From the NCBI RefSeq assembly GCF_026157105.1, contig NZ_JANPVQ010000001.1, positions 1,233,501 through 1,297,500 on the forward strand: 64,000 nt of DNA, given 5' to 3'. This document shows, in pieces, positions 8,232-18,160 of this stretch; positions within the stretch are counted from its first letter, which is position 1; the number at the start of each line of letters is the position of its first letter. Made by a program: the position numbers and the translations under genes. The notes below the pieces were generated by a model. That model saw only the letters and a program-made list of their open reading frames with translations. It did not search any database and had not been told where the DNA came from. Source of the DNA: Sphingomicrobium marinum. Lineage in GTDB: Bacteria > Pseudomonadota > Alphaproteobacteria > Sphingomonadales > Sphingomonadaceae.

Positions 8232-9312
8232 CGTGGCTGGCCGACCAGCCATCCCCGACGACACTGCAACCGCGCAGGCCATTCACGATTCTACCGATGC
8301 GCAGCACGTTCTCGCCGGCATCTTCGAGCGCCTTGGTGACTGGCCCGACATGATCGGCATCGACCAAGGCGACCATGCCGATGCCGCAATTGAAGGTGCG
8401 CACCATTTCCGAATTGGCGATGTTCCCGGCATCGCGCAGCATGGCGAACAGCGGGGGAAGCGTTAGGTTTGACAGCGAGACTTGGGCACGCAGGCCTTCG
8501 GGCAGGATGCGCGGAATATTTTCCAGCAGGCCGCCACCCGTGATGTGCGCGAGCGCCTTGATGTCGCCCGCGCGCACCAGCGGCAGCAGCGCCTGCACAT
8601 AGATGCGCGTCGGTTCGAGCAGCGCTTCGCCGATCGTCCTGTCGGCGTCGTAGGGCAGGGGGTCATCGAGCTTCCAGCCTTCCTGCTCGATGATGCGCCG
8701 CACCAGCGAGAAGCCGTTCGAATGTACGCCCGAGCTTTCGAGCCCGATCAGCAGGTCGCCTTCGCTGGCTTCATTGCCGACCAGCGCACCCGCGCGTTCC
8801 ACCGCGCCCACACAAAAGCCTGCAAGGTCATAATCATCTTCGCCGTACATGCCCGGCATTTCCGCGGTTTCGCCGCCGATCAACGCACAGCCGGCTTCTC
8901 GGCATCCCGCGGCAATGCTGGCGACCACCGCCTCGGCGACGTCATTGTCGAGCTTTCCGGTGGCGTAATAGTCGAGGAAAAAAAGCGGCTCGGCGCCCTG
9001 CACAATGAGATCGTTGACGCACATCGCGACAAGGTCGATGCCCACGCCGTCATGGCGTCCCGCTTCGATCGCCAGTTTGAGCTTGGTGCCAACCCCATCA
9101 TTGGCCGCGACCAGCAGCGGGTCCTTGTATCCGGCAGCCTTGAGATCGAAAAAGCCCCCGAATCCGCCCAATTGCGCGTTGGCGCCGGGGCGCGCAGTGC
9201 TTTTGGCATGAGGGCCGATCTGGCCGACCAACCTGTTACCCGCGTCGATGGAAACGCCAGCATCGGCGTAGGTAAGGCCTTTTTTCTCGCTCATGCGGGG
9301 TGTGCTAGCCAT
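8224..9312 (-). CDS. purM: phosphoribosylformylglycinamidine cyclo-ligase (AIR synthetase)
   Basis: ATP-dependent ring closure of FGAM to aminoimidazole ribotide, in the same pathway as the adjacent purN. Family motifs are present: [18 protein letters not shown] at the N-terminus, [11 protein letters not shown], the glycine-rich [28 protein letters not shown] and [13 protein letters not shown]. Length is about 362 residues. I placed the start at the ATG at 9312 ([11 protein letters not shown]), which has AAGG five bases upstream. The ATG at 9294 (MSEKKGLTY) matches many family members equally well but lacks a ribosome site. It overlaps purN by eight bases and is divergent from the DUF2066-like gene. 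Confidence 0.93.
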   Translation of the reverse strand: MASTPRMSEKKGLTYADAGVSIDAGNRLVGQIGPHAKSTARPGANAQLGGFGGFFDLKAAGYKDPLLVAANDGVGTKLKLAIEAGRHDGVGIDLVAMCVNDLIVQGAEPLFFLDYYATGKLDNDVAEAVVASIAAGCREAGCALIGGETAEMPGMYGEDDYDLAGFCVGAVERAGALVGNEASEGDLLIGLESSGVHSNGFSLVRRIIEQEGWKLDDPLPYDADRTIGEALLEPTRIYVQALLPLVRAGDIKALAHITGGGLLENIPRILPEGLRAQVSLSNLTLPPLFAMLRDAGNIANSEMVRTFNCGIGMVALVDADHVGPVTKALEDAGENVLRIGRIVNGLRGCSVVGDGWSASHDA

Positions 9313-9356
9313 ATCGGCCTTGGATTTCCACGCCATTGTCGCCAAAAGCGACATTC

Positions 9357-10532
9357 ATGAGCGGATATCATCCCATCCTAAGGCCCGTCGTCTGGGTCAT
9401 CCTCCTGATGGTGCTGGGCGGGGTCGCCGTTGCGCAGATGGAAAGCGGCGATCGCGGCATTCCCCCGATCGCCAGCGAAGGCCTGCTCGATGTCGGCGGG
9501 ATCGAGGTCGATGTCGGCGGCGAAACTGCGCAGGAAGCGCGCCTTGCGGGCTGGCGCATCGCGCAGCGCGAAGGGTTTGCGAAACTGTGGGCGAGCAATA
9601 GCGGCCGTCCCGCCAGCCAAGCGCCGCGCCTGTCCGATTCCACCCTCGACAGCTTGGTCAGCGCGATCGTGGTCGAGGAAGAGCGCATCGGTCCCAAGCG
9701 CTATATCGCGCGGCTCGGCGTCCAGTTCGACCGCCAGCGCGCAAGCCAGTATGTCGGCCTGTCGGGCGCACGCCGGCGCAGCGCGCCGATGTTGCTGGTG
9801 CCGGTCATCGCGACCGCGGGCATGGAATTTTCGATGGAGCGCCGTAACCCGTGGCAGGCGGCCTGGGCGCAATATCGCACCGCAGCGACGCCCATCGATT
9901 ATATCCGCCTGTCGGGCGTCGGCTCCGATCCGTTGCTGGTCAACGCTGCTGCCGTGCGTCGCAAGAACGCGCGTTACTGGAAATCGGTCGCCGATTTCTA
10001 CGGCGCCAACAATATCCTGATCGCGCAGGTGCAGCTGCATCACCGCTATCCGGGCGGTCCCGCAACGGGCAATTTCGCGGCATTTTATGGTCTCGACCGT
10101 GAGCCGCTCGGCAGTTTCACGCTGACGAGCGAAGGAGAAGACGGCGTGCCCGCCATGATGAATGAGGGGGTCGAGCGCATGAACGGCCTGTTCGCTGCGG
10201 CCTTCCGTAGGGGCACGATCAAGGCCGATCCCAACCTTATCATTCAGGAAGCTGCGCCGCCGCCAATCGAAGAGGTTATCTTCGCGGAGATACCCTTCCA
10301 GATCCAACTCGTTTCGCCGTCTGCTGCCGATTATGATGCCGGGGTTGGAATGCTGCGCGCCATCCCGGGCGTGACGGCAGTCACCGAAACGAGCCTGGCG
10401 ATCGGCGGGACGTCCAATCTCGTGATTACGTATCGCGGCACTGCCGACGGATTGCGCAGTGCGATCGGCGCAGCAGGCTGGAGTGCCGAATATTCGGGCG
10501 GCGCGCTCAGGGTCTCGCGTCCGGGGGCGTGA
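9357..10532 (+). CDS. DUF2066-like exported/membrane protein
   Basis: 391-residue protein with one N-terminal hydrophobic segment (PVVWVILLMVLGGVAVAQ), so exported or anchored. The mature part contains GGIEVDVGGETAQEARLAGW and QREGFAKLW, resembling DUF2066 proteins, in which a region near the N-terminus follows the pattern 'A...R..A...G...A...L'. The C-terminal 80 residues (IPFQIQLVSPSAADYDAG, MLRAIPGVTAVTETSL) look like a small alpha-beta domain of the heavy-metal-associated or secretin-like type. Function is unknown. The ATG at 9357 is preferred to an in-frame TTG at 9336. It overlaps hdaA by one base (TGATG), so the pair is translationally coupled, an arrangement I recall from other sphingomonads. 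Confidence 0.75.
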   Translation: MSGYHPILRPVVWVILLMVLGGVAVAQMESGDRGIPPIASEGLLDVGGIEVDVGGETAQEARLAGWRIAQREGFAKLWASNSGRPASQAPRLSDSTLDSLVSAIVVEEERIGPKRYIARLGVQFDRQRASQYVGLSGARRRSAPMLLVPVIATAGMEFSMERRNPWQAAWAQYRTAATPIDYIRLSGVGSDPLLVNAAAVRRKNARYWKSVADFYGANNILIAQVQLHHRYPGGPATGNFAAFYGLDREPLGSFTLTSEGEDGVPAMMNEGVERMNGLFAAAFRRGTIKADPNLIIQEAAPPPIEEVIFAEIPFQIQLVSPSAADYDAGVGMLRAIPGVTAVTETSLAIGGTSNLVITYRGTADGLRSAIGAAGWSAEYSGGALRVSRPGA

Positions 10533-11140
10533 TGTCCACCCAGATCGCGCTTCCCCTCGATTGGCCGCAGGACGATGATGGCGGACGCTTCATTGCCAGT
10601 GCGGCAAATACCGCCGCGCTCGATCATCTCGAACGCTGGGCGCAGTGGCCGGTCAAGGCGACGATCATCACCGGGCCGCGCCGTTCGGGTCGTTCGCTGC
10701 TGGCGCGTACTTTTGTCGACCGGGTCGGAGGGCGCCTCTTCGACAACGCCGAAGACCATGACGAGGAAGCGCTATTTCATGCCTGGAACCAGGCCCAGGA
10801 GACGGGCCATCCGATGGTCATGGTGGCGGACCGCGTGCCGCCAGCCTGGGAAGCGCAGCTGCCGGATCTTCGCACCCGTCTTGCCGTCACCCCGACGACC
10901 GAGATCGAGGACCCCGACGACGCCTTGTTCGGTCAGCTGCTGGCCCTGCACTTTGCCGATCGCGGGCTGCATTTGTCCGAAGAAGCGCAGCGCTATATCG
11001 CAATTCGGGTCGAAAGGACCTATTTTGCTGCCGAGCGCATTGTGGAAATGATCGATCGGCACGCGATTGCCGAGAAGGCGCGATTGACGATCCCGACCAT
11101 CCGCAAGGCGCTGGAAGCCATGAGCGAGGGTGCGCGATGA
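10532..11140 (+). CDS. hdaA: DnaA-related replication regulator HdaA
   Basis: Hda-type proteins act with the beta clamp to stimulate ATP hydrolysis by DnaA and so prevent over-initiation of replication. The product (202 residues) starts STQIALPLDWPQDDDGG, where QIALPLDW includes the N-terminal clamp-binding motif (QIALPL). It then has a DnaA-like AAA+ fold, with the Walker A region at TGPRRSGRSLLART and sensor-like ERTYFAAERIVEMIDR. The Walker A lysine is replaced by arginine (GRS instead of GKS/T). The start overlaps the stop of the upstream DUF2066-like gene and its end overlaps ppk1 by four bases. Assignment relies on size, clamp motif and DnaA-like C-terminal half. Confidence 0.85.
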   Translation: MSTQIALPLDWPQDDDGGRFIASAANTAALDHLERWAQWPVKATIITGPRRSGRSLLARTFVDRVGGRLFDNAEDHDEEALFHAWNQAQETGHPMVMVADRVPPAWEAQLPDLRTRLAVTPTTEIEDPDDALFGQLLALHFADRGLHLSEEAQRYIAIRVERTYFAAERIVEMIDRHAIAEKARLTIPTIRKALEAMSEGAR

Positions 11141-13284
11141 ACGAGATGGCGAGCATTGAAGGAGCGAGCGCGGTCGGCCCCGAGCGCTTCACCAATCGTG
11201 AGCTGTCCTGGCTGGAATTCAATCGCCGCGTTCTCGAAGAAGCGCGCAACGAGAACCACCCGTTGCTCGAACGCCTGCGCTTCCTGTCGATATCGGGCTC
11301 CAACCTCGACGAGTTTTTCATGGTGCGCGTTGCGGGCCTCAAGCAGCAGCAGGTCCAAGGGATCGAGGAACGCTCGATGGATGGCATGACCCCGACGCAG
11401 CAGCTCAATGCCATCAGCAAGGTCGCCGACCAGCTGGGCGCCGAAGCGCAGGCGATCTGGGGCGATCTCAGCGACGCGCTGGAAAAAGCCGGCATCGATA
11501 TCATCCATCGCCAGGAACTGACCCAGCGCGAACGGACCTATCTGTCGAACCGCTTCGATGCGGAAATACTGCCGGTGCTGACCCCGCAGGCGGTCGATAA
11601 CGTCAATCCGTTCCCCTTCGTGCCCAATGCGGGCTTCGGGCTGATCTTCAACCTGTTCGATCCCAAGTCTGGCGAGAACATCATCGAATTGCTGATGATC
11701 CCGCAAGCATTGCCGCGCTTTTTCACCTTGCCCTGCCGCGGCAGGAAAAAGCGCGTCATCGCCATCGAAAGCGTCATCCGCGAGTTTTTCGACCGAATCT
11801 TTCCCGATTTCGAGCGCTTGGAAGCGGGCGCGTTCCGCGTGTTGCGCGATAGCGATATCGAGATCGAGGAAGAGGCCGAAGATCTGGTCATGACCTTCCG
11901 CTCGGCGATCAAGCGACGCCGCCGCGGGCGTGTCATCCGCCTAGAAATGGCTGCCGACACGCCTGAAACCCTGCAGCATATCATTCGCGAGGGGCTGGAA
12001 GCCGATCACGCTTTGATCGTGGAGAGCGCGGGCTTTATCGGCATCACCGACCTCGCGGGTATCGTCGAAGTCGATCGGCCCGATCTGAAGTTCGAACCCT
12101 ATTCGCCGCGCTTTCCTGAACGCATCAAGGAATATGGCGGCGACTGCTTTGCCGCGATCAAAGCCAAGGACATCATCGTCCAGCACCCCTACGAGACCTT
12201 CGATGTGGTCGTGAGCTTCCTGCGCCAGGCGGCCGAAGACCCCGATGTAATCGCGATCAAGCAGACGCTGTATCGCGCCGGTAAACAGTCCGAAATCATC
12301 GATGCACTCGCCGCTGCCGCCGAAGCGGGCAAATCGGTGACCGCGGTGGTCGAACTCAAGGCGCGCTTCGATGAAGAACAGAATTTGCTTTGGGCCGCGC
12401 GGCTCGAACGTGCGGGCGTCCAGGTGGTCTACGGCTTCTTCGAATGGAAAACCCACGCCAAGGTGTCGATGGTGGTGCGCCGCGAAGGCGCCAAGATGCG
12501 CACCTACACGCACTGGGGTACGGGCAATTACCACCCGGTCACTTCCAAGATTTATACCGATCTAAGCTATTTCACCGCTTCGACCCGTGCCGCGCGCGAT
12601 GCTGCCAAGCTGTTCAACCTCGTCACCGGTTTCGTCCAGCCCAAGGGTCTCGAAATGGTGACGATGAGCCCCAGCGGGCTGCGCGATCGCATCATGACGC
12701 TGATCGACCGCGAAATCGAGAATTCGAAAGAAGGCAGGTCAGCCGCCATTTGGGCCAAGATGAACCAGTTGACCGACGAGGCCGTCATCGATCGCCTCTA
12801 CGAAGCGAGCCAGGCCGGTGTGTCGATCGATCTGGTGGTGCGCGGTATCTGTTGCCTGCGTCCGGGGATCGAAGGCCTTTCCGAGAATATCCGGGTCAAG
12901 TCGATCGTTGGGCGATTCCTCGAACATTCGCGCATTTTCGTGTTCGCCAACGGCGAGCGCTTGCCGCATCGCAAGGCCCGCGTGCTCATCAGTTCGGCCG
13001 ACTGGATGCAGCGCAACTTCGACCGGCGCGTGGAATATATGATGCCGCTGGAAAACCCCACCGTGCACGCACAGGTGCTCGACCAGATCATGATCGCCAA
13101 CCTGATCGACAATGAGCAGAGCTGGAGCCTCAACCCCGACGGCAGTTACGACCGGCTGCAGCCCGGCAAACGACGCTTCAACCTGCATCATTATTTCATG
13201 AACAACCCGTCATTGTCCGGACGCGGTGCGGCACTGGCGGGCAAGCGCGTACCCAAACTCAAACTCATCCAGCGAGGCGGATGA
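11137..13284 (+). CDS. ppk1: polyphosphate kinase 1
   Basis: Membrane-associated enzyme that polymerises the gamma phosphate of ATP into inorganic polyphosphate through a phosphohistidine. The N-terminal signature FTNRELSWLEFNRRVLEEA, the segment GSNLDEFFMVRVAGL and the PLD-like core are all present. The catalytic histidine is about residue 440 in EWKTHAKVSMVVRREG, followed by THWGTGNYHP. A second conserved histidine lies in LPHRKARVLISSADWM. Full family length (715 residues). It overlaps hdaA and ppx by four bases at each end, forming one translational unit with the exopolyphosphatase that degrades its product. Confidence 0.97.
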   Translation: MNEMASIEGASAVGPERFTNRELSWLEFNRRVLEEARNENHPLLERLRFLSISGSNLDEFFMVRVAGLKQQQVQGIEERSMDGMTPTQQLNAISKVADQLGAEAQAIWGDLSDALEKAGIDIIHRQELTQRERTYLSNRFDAEILPVLTPQAVDNVNPFPFVPNAGFGLIFNLFDPKSGENIIELLMIPQALPRFFTLPCRGRKKRVIAIESVIREFFDRIFPDFERLEAGAFRVLRDSDIEIEEEAEDLVMTFRSAIKRRRRGRVIRLEMAADTPETLQHIIREGLEADHALIVESAGFIGITDLAGIVEVDRPDLKFEPYSPRFPERIKEYGGDCFAAIKAKDIIVQHPYETFDVVVSFLRQAAEDPDVIAIKQTLYRAGKQSEIIDALAAAAEAGKSVTAVVELKARFDEEQNLLWAARLERAGVQVVYGFFEWKTHAKVSMVVRREGAKMRTYTHWGTGNYHPVTSKIYTDLSYFTASTRAARDAAKLFNLVTGFVQPKGLEMVTMSPSGLRDRIMTLIDREIENSKEGRSAAIWAKMNQLTDEAVIDRLYEASQAGVSIDLVVRGICCLRPGIEGLSENIRVKSIVGRFLEHSRIFVFANGERLPHRKARVLISSADWMQRNFDRRVEYMMPLENPTVHAQVLDQIMIANLIDNEQSWSLNPDGSYDRLQPGKRRFNLHHYFMNNPSLSGRGAALAGKRVPKLKLIQRGG

Positions 13285-14747
13285 GCATACAGGTCCCCTT
13301 CGGTCCTGTCGGCATCATCGACATCGGTTCAAACTCGGTGCGCCTCGTCGTCTATGGCGGGACCGAGCGGGTGCCCTCCATTCTCTATAACGAAAAGGTT
13401 ATGGCCGGCCTCGGGCGCACGATCGGCGCGGACGGCAATATGAGCGATGAAGCGATGGAGATGGCGCTTGGCGCGCTGGCCCGCTTTCGTAAGGTCACCC
13501 GCCGCATCGGCACGCGCCGCCTGCGCACCGTGGCGACTGCTGCCGTCCGCGACGCCAAGAACGGGCCCGATTTCCTCGCCGCCTGCGCGAAAATCGGGAT
13601 CCGGCCGGCGCTGATTTCGGGCGAGGAAGAGGCGGTCGGCGCGGCCTTTGGCGTCCTCAGCGCTTTCCCGCGCGCAGGCGGTGTCGTGGCCGATCTTGGC
13701 GGCGGCAGTCTTGAACTGGCGGGGGTCGCGCGGGGTGCCGTCGGCAACGTCGTGAGCCTGCCGCTAGGCGTGCTTCGCGTAGGTGAGGAGCCCGATGTCA
13801 GGCATATTGCAGACACGCTCGATGCGGCGCTCGATGATAGCCGCCTTCGCGATGCCGCGCGGGGCAAGAAACTCTATCTGGTCGGGGGCAGCTTCCGCTC
13901 GGTCGCGATGCTCGAGATGATGTTATCGGGTCACCCGTTACCGATCGTCCATGCGCACAGGCTGGACGTCGGCCAGCTCGATGCGCTTGCCGACTTTGTC
14001 GATCGCGCGCGCAAGAAGGACATCAAGCAGTTCGGTCGCATTTCGACCGACCGCATTCCGCATATGCCTGCGGCCATCGCGATCCTGAAGCAGTTGGCTC
14101 AAAAGCTCGGGCCGGGGCGGGTGCTGGTTTCAAGCTACGGTCTGCGCGAAGGCCTGCTCTATGCCGACCTGTCGGAAAAGAAACGATCGGAAGATCCGCT
14201 GCTCGCCGCCGCGCTAGAGGTGGGTAGGCGTCTGGGCCGTTTCGGCGATCATGGCGCGCTGCTCGATCAATATATTTCGCCGCTGTTCGTGGGCGAGGGG
14301 GCAAAGACGCAGCGGCTACGCCTCTGCTCCTGCCTGCTTGGCGATATTGCGTGGAATGCGCATCCCGATTTTCGCGCCGAACGTGCGGTCGACCTGGCAA
14401 CGCACGGCAACTGGGTCGGCATCAACGCGCATGGGCGGGCCAAGATCGGGCTTGCGCTCTATACCGCGTTCGGGGGCGACGGTGGGTATGACGAGAAGCT
14501 CTCATCGCTGCTCTCGCTCAAGGATATCGGGCGCGCGCAGGCTTGGGGCAAGGCGATCCGCTTTGCGCAGCGCCTGTCGGCGGGCACGGCCAATATCCTC
14601 AAGAAAACAAGCCTCGAACTGGTCAAGGACACCATCGTGCTGACGCTTCCGGAGAAAGAGTGTACGCTTTATTCGGACGCCGTCATGAAGCGGTTCGACC
14701 AGCTTGGTCAGGCGATGGGCAAGGACCTGGCGGTCCGCTTTTCCTAG
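13281..14747 (+). CDS. ppx: exopolyphosphatase / guanosine pentaphosphate phosphatase family
   Basis: Ppx/GppA-family enzyme that removes terminal phosphates from polyphosphate and may also act on pppGpp. It has the sugar-kinase/HSP70-type fold motifs: phosphate-1 loop IIDIGSNSVRLVVYGG, the segment TAAVRDAKNGPDFL, catalytic GEEEAVGAAFGVL, and phosphate-2 loop VVADLGGGSLELA. The 488-residue length includes the C-terminal HD-like part found in longer Ppx proteins. Overlap with ppk1 (GATGAG) indicates co-expression of synthesis and degradation. The stop codon overlaps the convergent I78 inhibitor gene by four bases (CTAG). Confidence 0.95.
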   Translation: MSIQVPFGPVGIIDIGSNSVRLVVYGGTERVPSILYNEKVMAGLGRTIGADGNMSDEAMEMALGALARFRKVTRRIGTRRLRTVATAAVRDAKNGPDFLAACAKIGIRPALISGEEEAVGAAFGVLSAFPRAGGVVADLGGGSLELAGVARGAVGNVVSLPLGVLRVGEEPDVRHIADTLDAALDDSRLRDAARGKKLYLVGGSFRSVAMLEMMLSGHPLPIVHAHRLDVGQLDALADFVDRARKKDIKQFGRISTDRIPHMPAAIAILKQLAQKLGPGRVLVSSYGLREGLLYADLSEKKRSEDPLLAAALEVGRRLGRFGDHGALLDQYISPLFVGEGAKTQRLRLCSCLLGDIAWNAHPDFRAERAVDLATHGNWVGINAHGRAKIGLALYTAFGGDGGYDEKLSSLLSLKDIGRAQAWGKAIRFAQRLSAGTANILKKTSLELVKDTIVLTLPEKECTLYSDAVMKRFDQLGQAMGKDLAVRFS

Positions 14748-15034
14748 CCGCAGTCGACCTTCGCGATGTTACCAGCTTCATCGAGATAGACGGTAAGCCG
14801 ATCGGGGCGGTAGTCCGCGGTCACAACCATATCGTGACCAGCCCAGCGGAAAATGCGGGCCCCCGAAATCGACTGCATTTCCGCCGCCAATTCCTGTGTT
14901 CCCTTCTGCCCGATAAAGCGATCGAGTTCCTCGGTCGAACAGGACCCGTCGGCGCCTCTGATCGGGGGTTCGTCCATCTCAGGTACAGCGCAGGCCATCA
15001 GCGCCAGCGGCGCGATAATAAGAGATACTCGCAT
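14744..15034 (-). CDS. I78-family peptidase-inhibitor lipoprotein
   Basis: 96-residue precursor with a lipoprotein signal: LIIAPLALMAC, lipobox LMAC with the lipidated cysteine at about residue 15. The mature part matches peptidase inhibitor family I78 (elastase/subtilisin inhibitors): a Cys, then LDRFIGQKGTQELAAEM, SGARIFRWAGHDMVVT, YRPDRLTVYLDEAGNI and a C-terminal KVDCG. It would sit in the periplasm, probably anchored to a membrane, and guard against serine peptidases. Its start overlaps the stop of rnd by two bases (TAATG), so it is likely translated from the rnd transcript. Confidence 0.85.
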   Translation of the reverse strand: MRVSLIIAPLALMACAVPEMDEPPIRGADGSCSTEELDRFIGQKGTQELAAEMQSISGARIFRWAGHDMVVTADYRPDRLTVYLDEAGNIAKVDCG

Positions 15035-16206
15035 TACTCATCTCCGATCCGGCTCATCTTGAGCTTTCCGTTTTCGGTCGCGAAGGCGAGACGGCCTTCT
15101 ACCAGATCCAGCGCATCGCGGCCGAATTCTTCATAACGCCAGCCCTTGAGGATATCCAAATCCTCGCGCACCCCGGCGGCAAGCAATTCCAGATCGCTCG
15201 CCCGCGCAATCAGGCGCGCCGCCACGTTGGCTTCTTTCGAACGAATCTTGAGCAGCAGTTTCAACAGATCGCTGACAAGCGCCGCATCCTTGGTGAGACC
15301 GGGACGGCGCGGTTTCTTGGGCGGCATCTCGTCCGGCGACAGCGGTTCGGCATGTTGCACGGCTTCCATCAGCCGCGCGCCGATATCGTTGTCACGCCAA
15401 CCCTTGGACAGGCCACGGATCTTGACGAGATCCGACTGGTGCTTGGGAGGGTGATTGGCGATCTCGCCGAGCGAATCATCCTTGACGATACGACCGCGCG
15501 GCAGGTTCTTCTCGCGCGCTTCGCGTTCGCGCCAGGCCGCCAGGGCCTTGAGGCGCCCGAGCACCGCCGGATTGCGTCCCGGCAGCCGCAGCCGCTTCCA
15601 CGCGTCTTCGGGTTCGAATGCGAATGTCGACGGATCGGCCAGCCGTTCCATCTCCTCGTTAAGCCAGCGACCGCGGTCCAGTTCGACGAGCTGGTCGAGC
15701 AACTTTGGAAACATCTCGACCAGGTGCGTGACGTCGGCAATCGCATAATCAATCTGGCGCTTGTCGAGCGGACGGCGCGACCAGTCGGTAAAACGCGCGC
15801 CCTTGTCGAGCTGGATACCGAGGACAGCCGATACGAGGTTCGCGTATCCGATCTGCTCGCCATAGCCCAGCGCCATGCCCGCAATCTGCGTATCGAACAG
15901 CGGAAAAGGGACCTTTCCGGTTAGGTTGTGAAATATCTCGAGGTCCTGCCCGCCCGCATGGAAGACCTTGAGGACGTCCTCGTTCTCGACGAGCAGGTCG
16001 AGCAGGCTCGACATGTCTATCCCATCGGCCAGCGGATCGATCGCGGCAGCTTCGTCGGGCGAGGCGATCTGGATCAGGCACAGTTCGGGCCAATAGGTGT
16101 TCTCGCGCATGAACTCGGTGTCCACGGCGACGAATTCGTGGGTAGCGAGGCGTTCGACCAGCGCGTCCAGATCTTCGGTTTTGGTAATTAGCTTGTGAAT
16201 TTTCAT
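15034..16206 (-). CDS. rnd: ribonuclease D
   Basis: 3'-5' exoribonuclease that trims tRNA precursors and other structured RNAs. The DEDD catalytic motifs are visible: Exo I EFVAVDTEFMRE (Asp29, Glu31), Exo II VFHAGGQDLEIF and Exo III QIDYAIADVTHL. An HRDC domain follows (LKALAAWREREAREKNLPRG) and a C-terminal helical part (KIRSKEANVAARLIA). Length is 390 residues. The start MKIHKLITK at 16206 matches the conserved N-terminus; further upstream codons are not supported. It is divergent from aspS, with 113 bases between the two starts that contain a TTGACA box at 16239. Confidence 0.95.
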   Translation of the reverse strand: MKIHKLITKTEDLDALVERLATHEFVAVDTEFMRENTYWPELCLIQIASPDEAAAIDPLADGIDMSSLLDLLVENEDVLKVFHAGGQDLEIFHNLTGKVPFPLFDTQIAGMALGYGEQIGYANLVSAVLGIQLDKGARFTDWSRRPLDKRQIDYAIADVTHLVEMFPKLLDQLVELDRGRWLNEEMERLADPSTFAFEPEDAWKRLRLPGRNPAVLGRLKALAAWREREAREKNLPRGRIVKDDSLGEIANHPPKHQSDLVKIRGLSKGWRDNDIGARLMEAVQHAEPLSPDEMPPKKPRRPGLTKDAALVSDLLKLLLKIRSKEANVAARLIARASDLELLAAGVREDLDILKGWRYEEFGRDALDLVEGRLAFATENGKLKMSRIGDE

Positions 16207-16319
16207 ACTTGGGGGCCGCTCTAGCCGCTTTCCTTCGCTTGACAAAGGGGGGATGAAACGGTTGAGCGACGCGCGCGACTTTTTCGCAACTGCACATCAC
16301 CATTTCAGACGGGTTTTTC

Positions 16320-18143
16320 ATGCACGCCTACCGCACTCATCATTGTGCCGCCCTTACTGCCAGCAACGTTGGCGATACGGTCCGCCTTTCGGGCTGGATC
16401 CATCGCAAACGCGATCATGGCGGCGTGCTTTTCGTCGACCTGCGGGACCATCACGGCATCACCCAGATCGTCGCCGATGACGATTCGCCGGCATTGCCGA
16501 TCCTCGAAAAGCTGCGCGTGGAAAGCGTCGTCACCATCGATGGTGACGTGAAAGCGCGTAGCGAAAGCACCGTGAACAAGAACCTGCCGACGGGCGAGAT
16601 CGAAGTGTTCGCGCGCAAAGTGGCGATCCAGTCCGAAGCCAACGAATTGCCGTTGCCGGTCGCGGGCGAACAGGATTATCCCGAGGATATCCGCCTCAAA
16701 TACCGCTTCGTCGATTTGCGCCGCGACACCATGCACAAGAACATCGTGTTGCGGTCCAAGGTGATCAGCTCGCTGCGCCGCCGCATGGAAGAGCAGGGGT
16801 TCACTGAATTCCAGACGCCGATCCTGGGTGCCTCGAGCCCCGAAGGCGCGCGCGATTATCTCGTGCCGAGCCGTCTGCACCCGGGCCGCTTCTACGCGCT
16901 GCCGCAGGCGCCGCAGATGTTCAAGCAGCTGCTGATGGTCGCGGGCTTCGACCGCTATTTCCAGATCGCGCCGTGCTTCCGTGATGAAGACCTGCGCGCC
17001 GACCGCAGCCCCGAATTCTACCAGCTCGACTTCGAAATGAGCTTCGTCACGCAGGAAGACGTCTTCCAGGCGATCGAACCGGTGCTTGCGGGCGTGTTCG
17101 AAGAATTTGCCGACGGGCGCAGCGTGACCCCCGCGGGCGAATTTCCGCGCATCCCATACAAGGAAGCGATGCTCAAATACGGCACCGACAAGCCCGACCT
17201 TCGCAACCCGATCATCATCTCGGATGTCGGCGGCCACTTCGAAGGCTCGGGCTTCGGCCTGTTCGCGAACCTCGTGTCACAGGGCAAGAAGATCCGCGCC
17301 ATTCCTGCACCGGGCACCGCGGAAAAGAGCCGCAAGTTCTTCGACGAGATGAACGACTGGGCGCGCGGCGAAGGCTTCCCGGGGCTTGGCTATGCGACCC
17401 GCAAGGGCGGCGAGTGGGGTGGCCCCATCGCCAAGAACCACGGCCCCGAAAACATGGACAAGATCGCCGACGAACTCGGCCTTGGCCCCGATGACGGGCT
17501 GTTCTTCGCTGCGGGCGACGAAAAGGACGCCGCCAAGCTGGCGGGTCTCGCGCGCACCCGCGTCGGCCAGAGCCTCGATCTTATCCCCGAAGGCGAATTC
17601 AAGTTCTGCTGGATCGTCGATTTTCCGATGTTCGAGTTCGACGAAGAGCGCCAGAAGGTCGACTTCTCGCACAACCCCTTCTCGATGCCGCAGGGCGAGA
17701 TGGAAGCGCTGCAAACCAAGGATCCGCTCGATATCCTCGCCTGGCAGTACGACATCGTCTGCAACGGCTACGAATTGTCTTCGGGCGCCATTCGTAACCA
17801 CCGCCCGGACATCATGTACAAGGCGTTCGAGATCGCCGGCTATTCGAAGGCCGATGTCGACGAGAATTTCTCGGGCATGATCGAAGCCTTCAAGCTTGGC
17901 GCGCCGCCGCACGGCGGTTCGGCGCCGGGTATCGATCGCATCGTCATGCTGATCGCCGACGAGCCCAACATCCGCGAAGTCATCGCTTTCCCGATGAACC
18001 AGCGCGCGCAAGACCTGATGATGGGCGCCCCCAGTTTGGTGAGCGAGCGCCAGCTCAACGAATTGTCGATCCAGCTCGACTTGCCGCCCGAAGAAGACGA
18101 AACTTCGGACGGCGCGCCGGTCGCCGACCTCGTGGAAGAGTAA
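16320..18143 (+). CDS. aspS: aspartate--tRNA ligase
   Basis: Class II aminoacyl-tRNA synthetase. The N-terminal OB-fold anticodon-binding domain ([20 protein letters not shown]) is followed by motif 1 ([20 protein letters not shown]), motif 2 ([30 protein letters not shown]), a bacterial GAD insertion (residues about 290-420) and motif 3 ([14 protein letters not shown]). Length is 607 residues, the bacterial type. Without knowing whether gatCAB and AsnRS exist elsewhere, it cannot be said whether it also charges tRNA-Asn. The start is the ATG at 16320; the upstream ribosome site is weak (GACGGG). Confidence 0.97.
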   Translation: MHAYRTHHCAALTASNVGDTVRLSGWIHRKRDHGGVLFVDLRDHHGITQIVADDDSPALPILEKLRVESVVTIDGDVKARSESTVNKNLPTGEIEVFARKVAIQSEANELPLPVAGEQDYPEDIRLKYRFVDLRRDTMHKNIVLRSKVISSLRRRMEEQGFTEFQTPILGASSPEGARDYLVPSRLHPGRFYALPQAPQMFKQLLMVAGFDRYFQIAPCFRDEDLRADRSPEFYQLDFEMSFVTQEDVFQAIEPVLAGVFEEFADGRSVTPAGEFPRIPYKEAMLKYGTDKPDLRNPIIISDVGGHFEGSGFGLFANLVSQGKKIRAIPAPGTAEKSRKFFDEMNDWARGEGFPGLGYATRKGGEWGGPIAKNHGPENMDKIADELGLGPDDGLFFAAGDEKDAAKLAGLARTRVGQSLDLIPEGEFKFCWIVDFPMFEFDEERQKVDFSHNPFSMPQGEMEALQTKDPLDILAWQYDIVCNGYELSSGAIRNHRPDIMYKAFEIAGYSKADVDENFSGMIEAFKLGAPPHGGSAPGIDRIVMLIADEPNIREVIAFPMNQRAQDLMMGAPSLVSERQLNELSIQLDLPPEEDETSDGAPVADLVEE

Positions 18144-18160
18144 GGCGCGTGACAGGTCGG

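Noticed and set aside
16239-16267. TTGACA before aspS as a sigma-70 promoter
   Set aside because: The -35 is perfect but the sequence 17 bases on (TTGAGC) does not resemble a -10 element.
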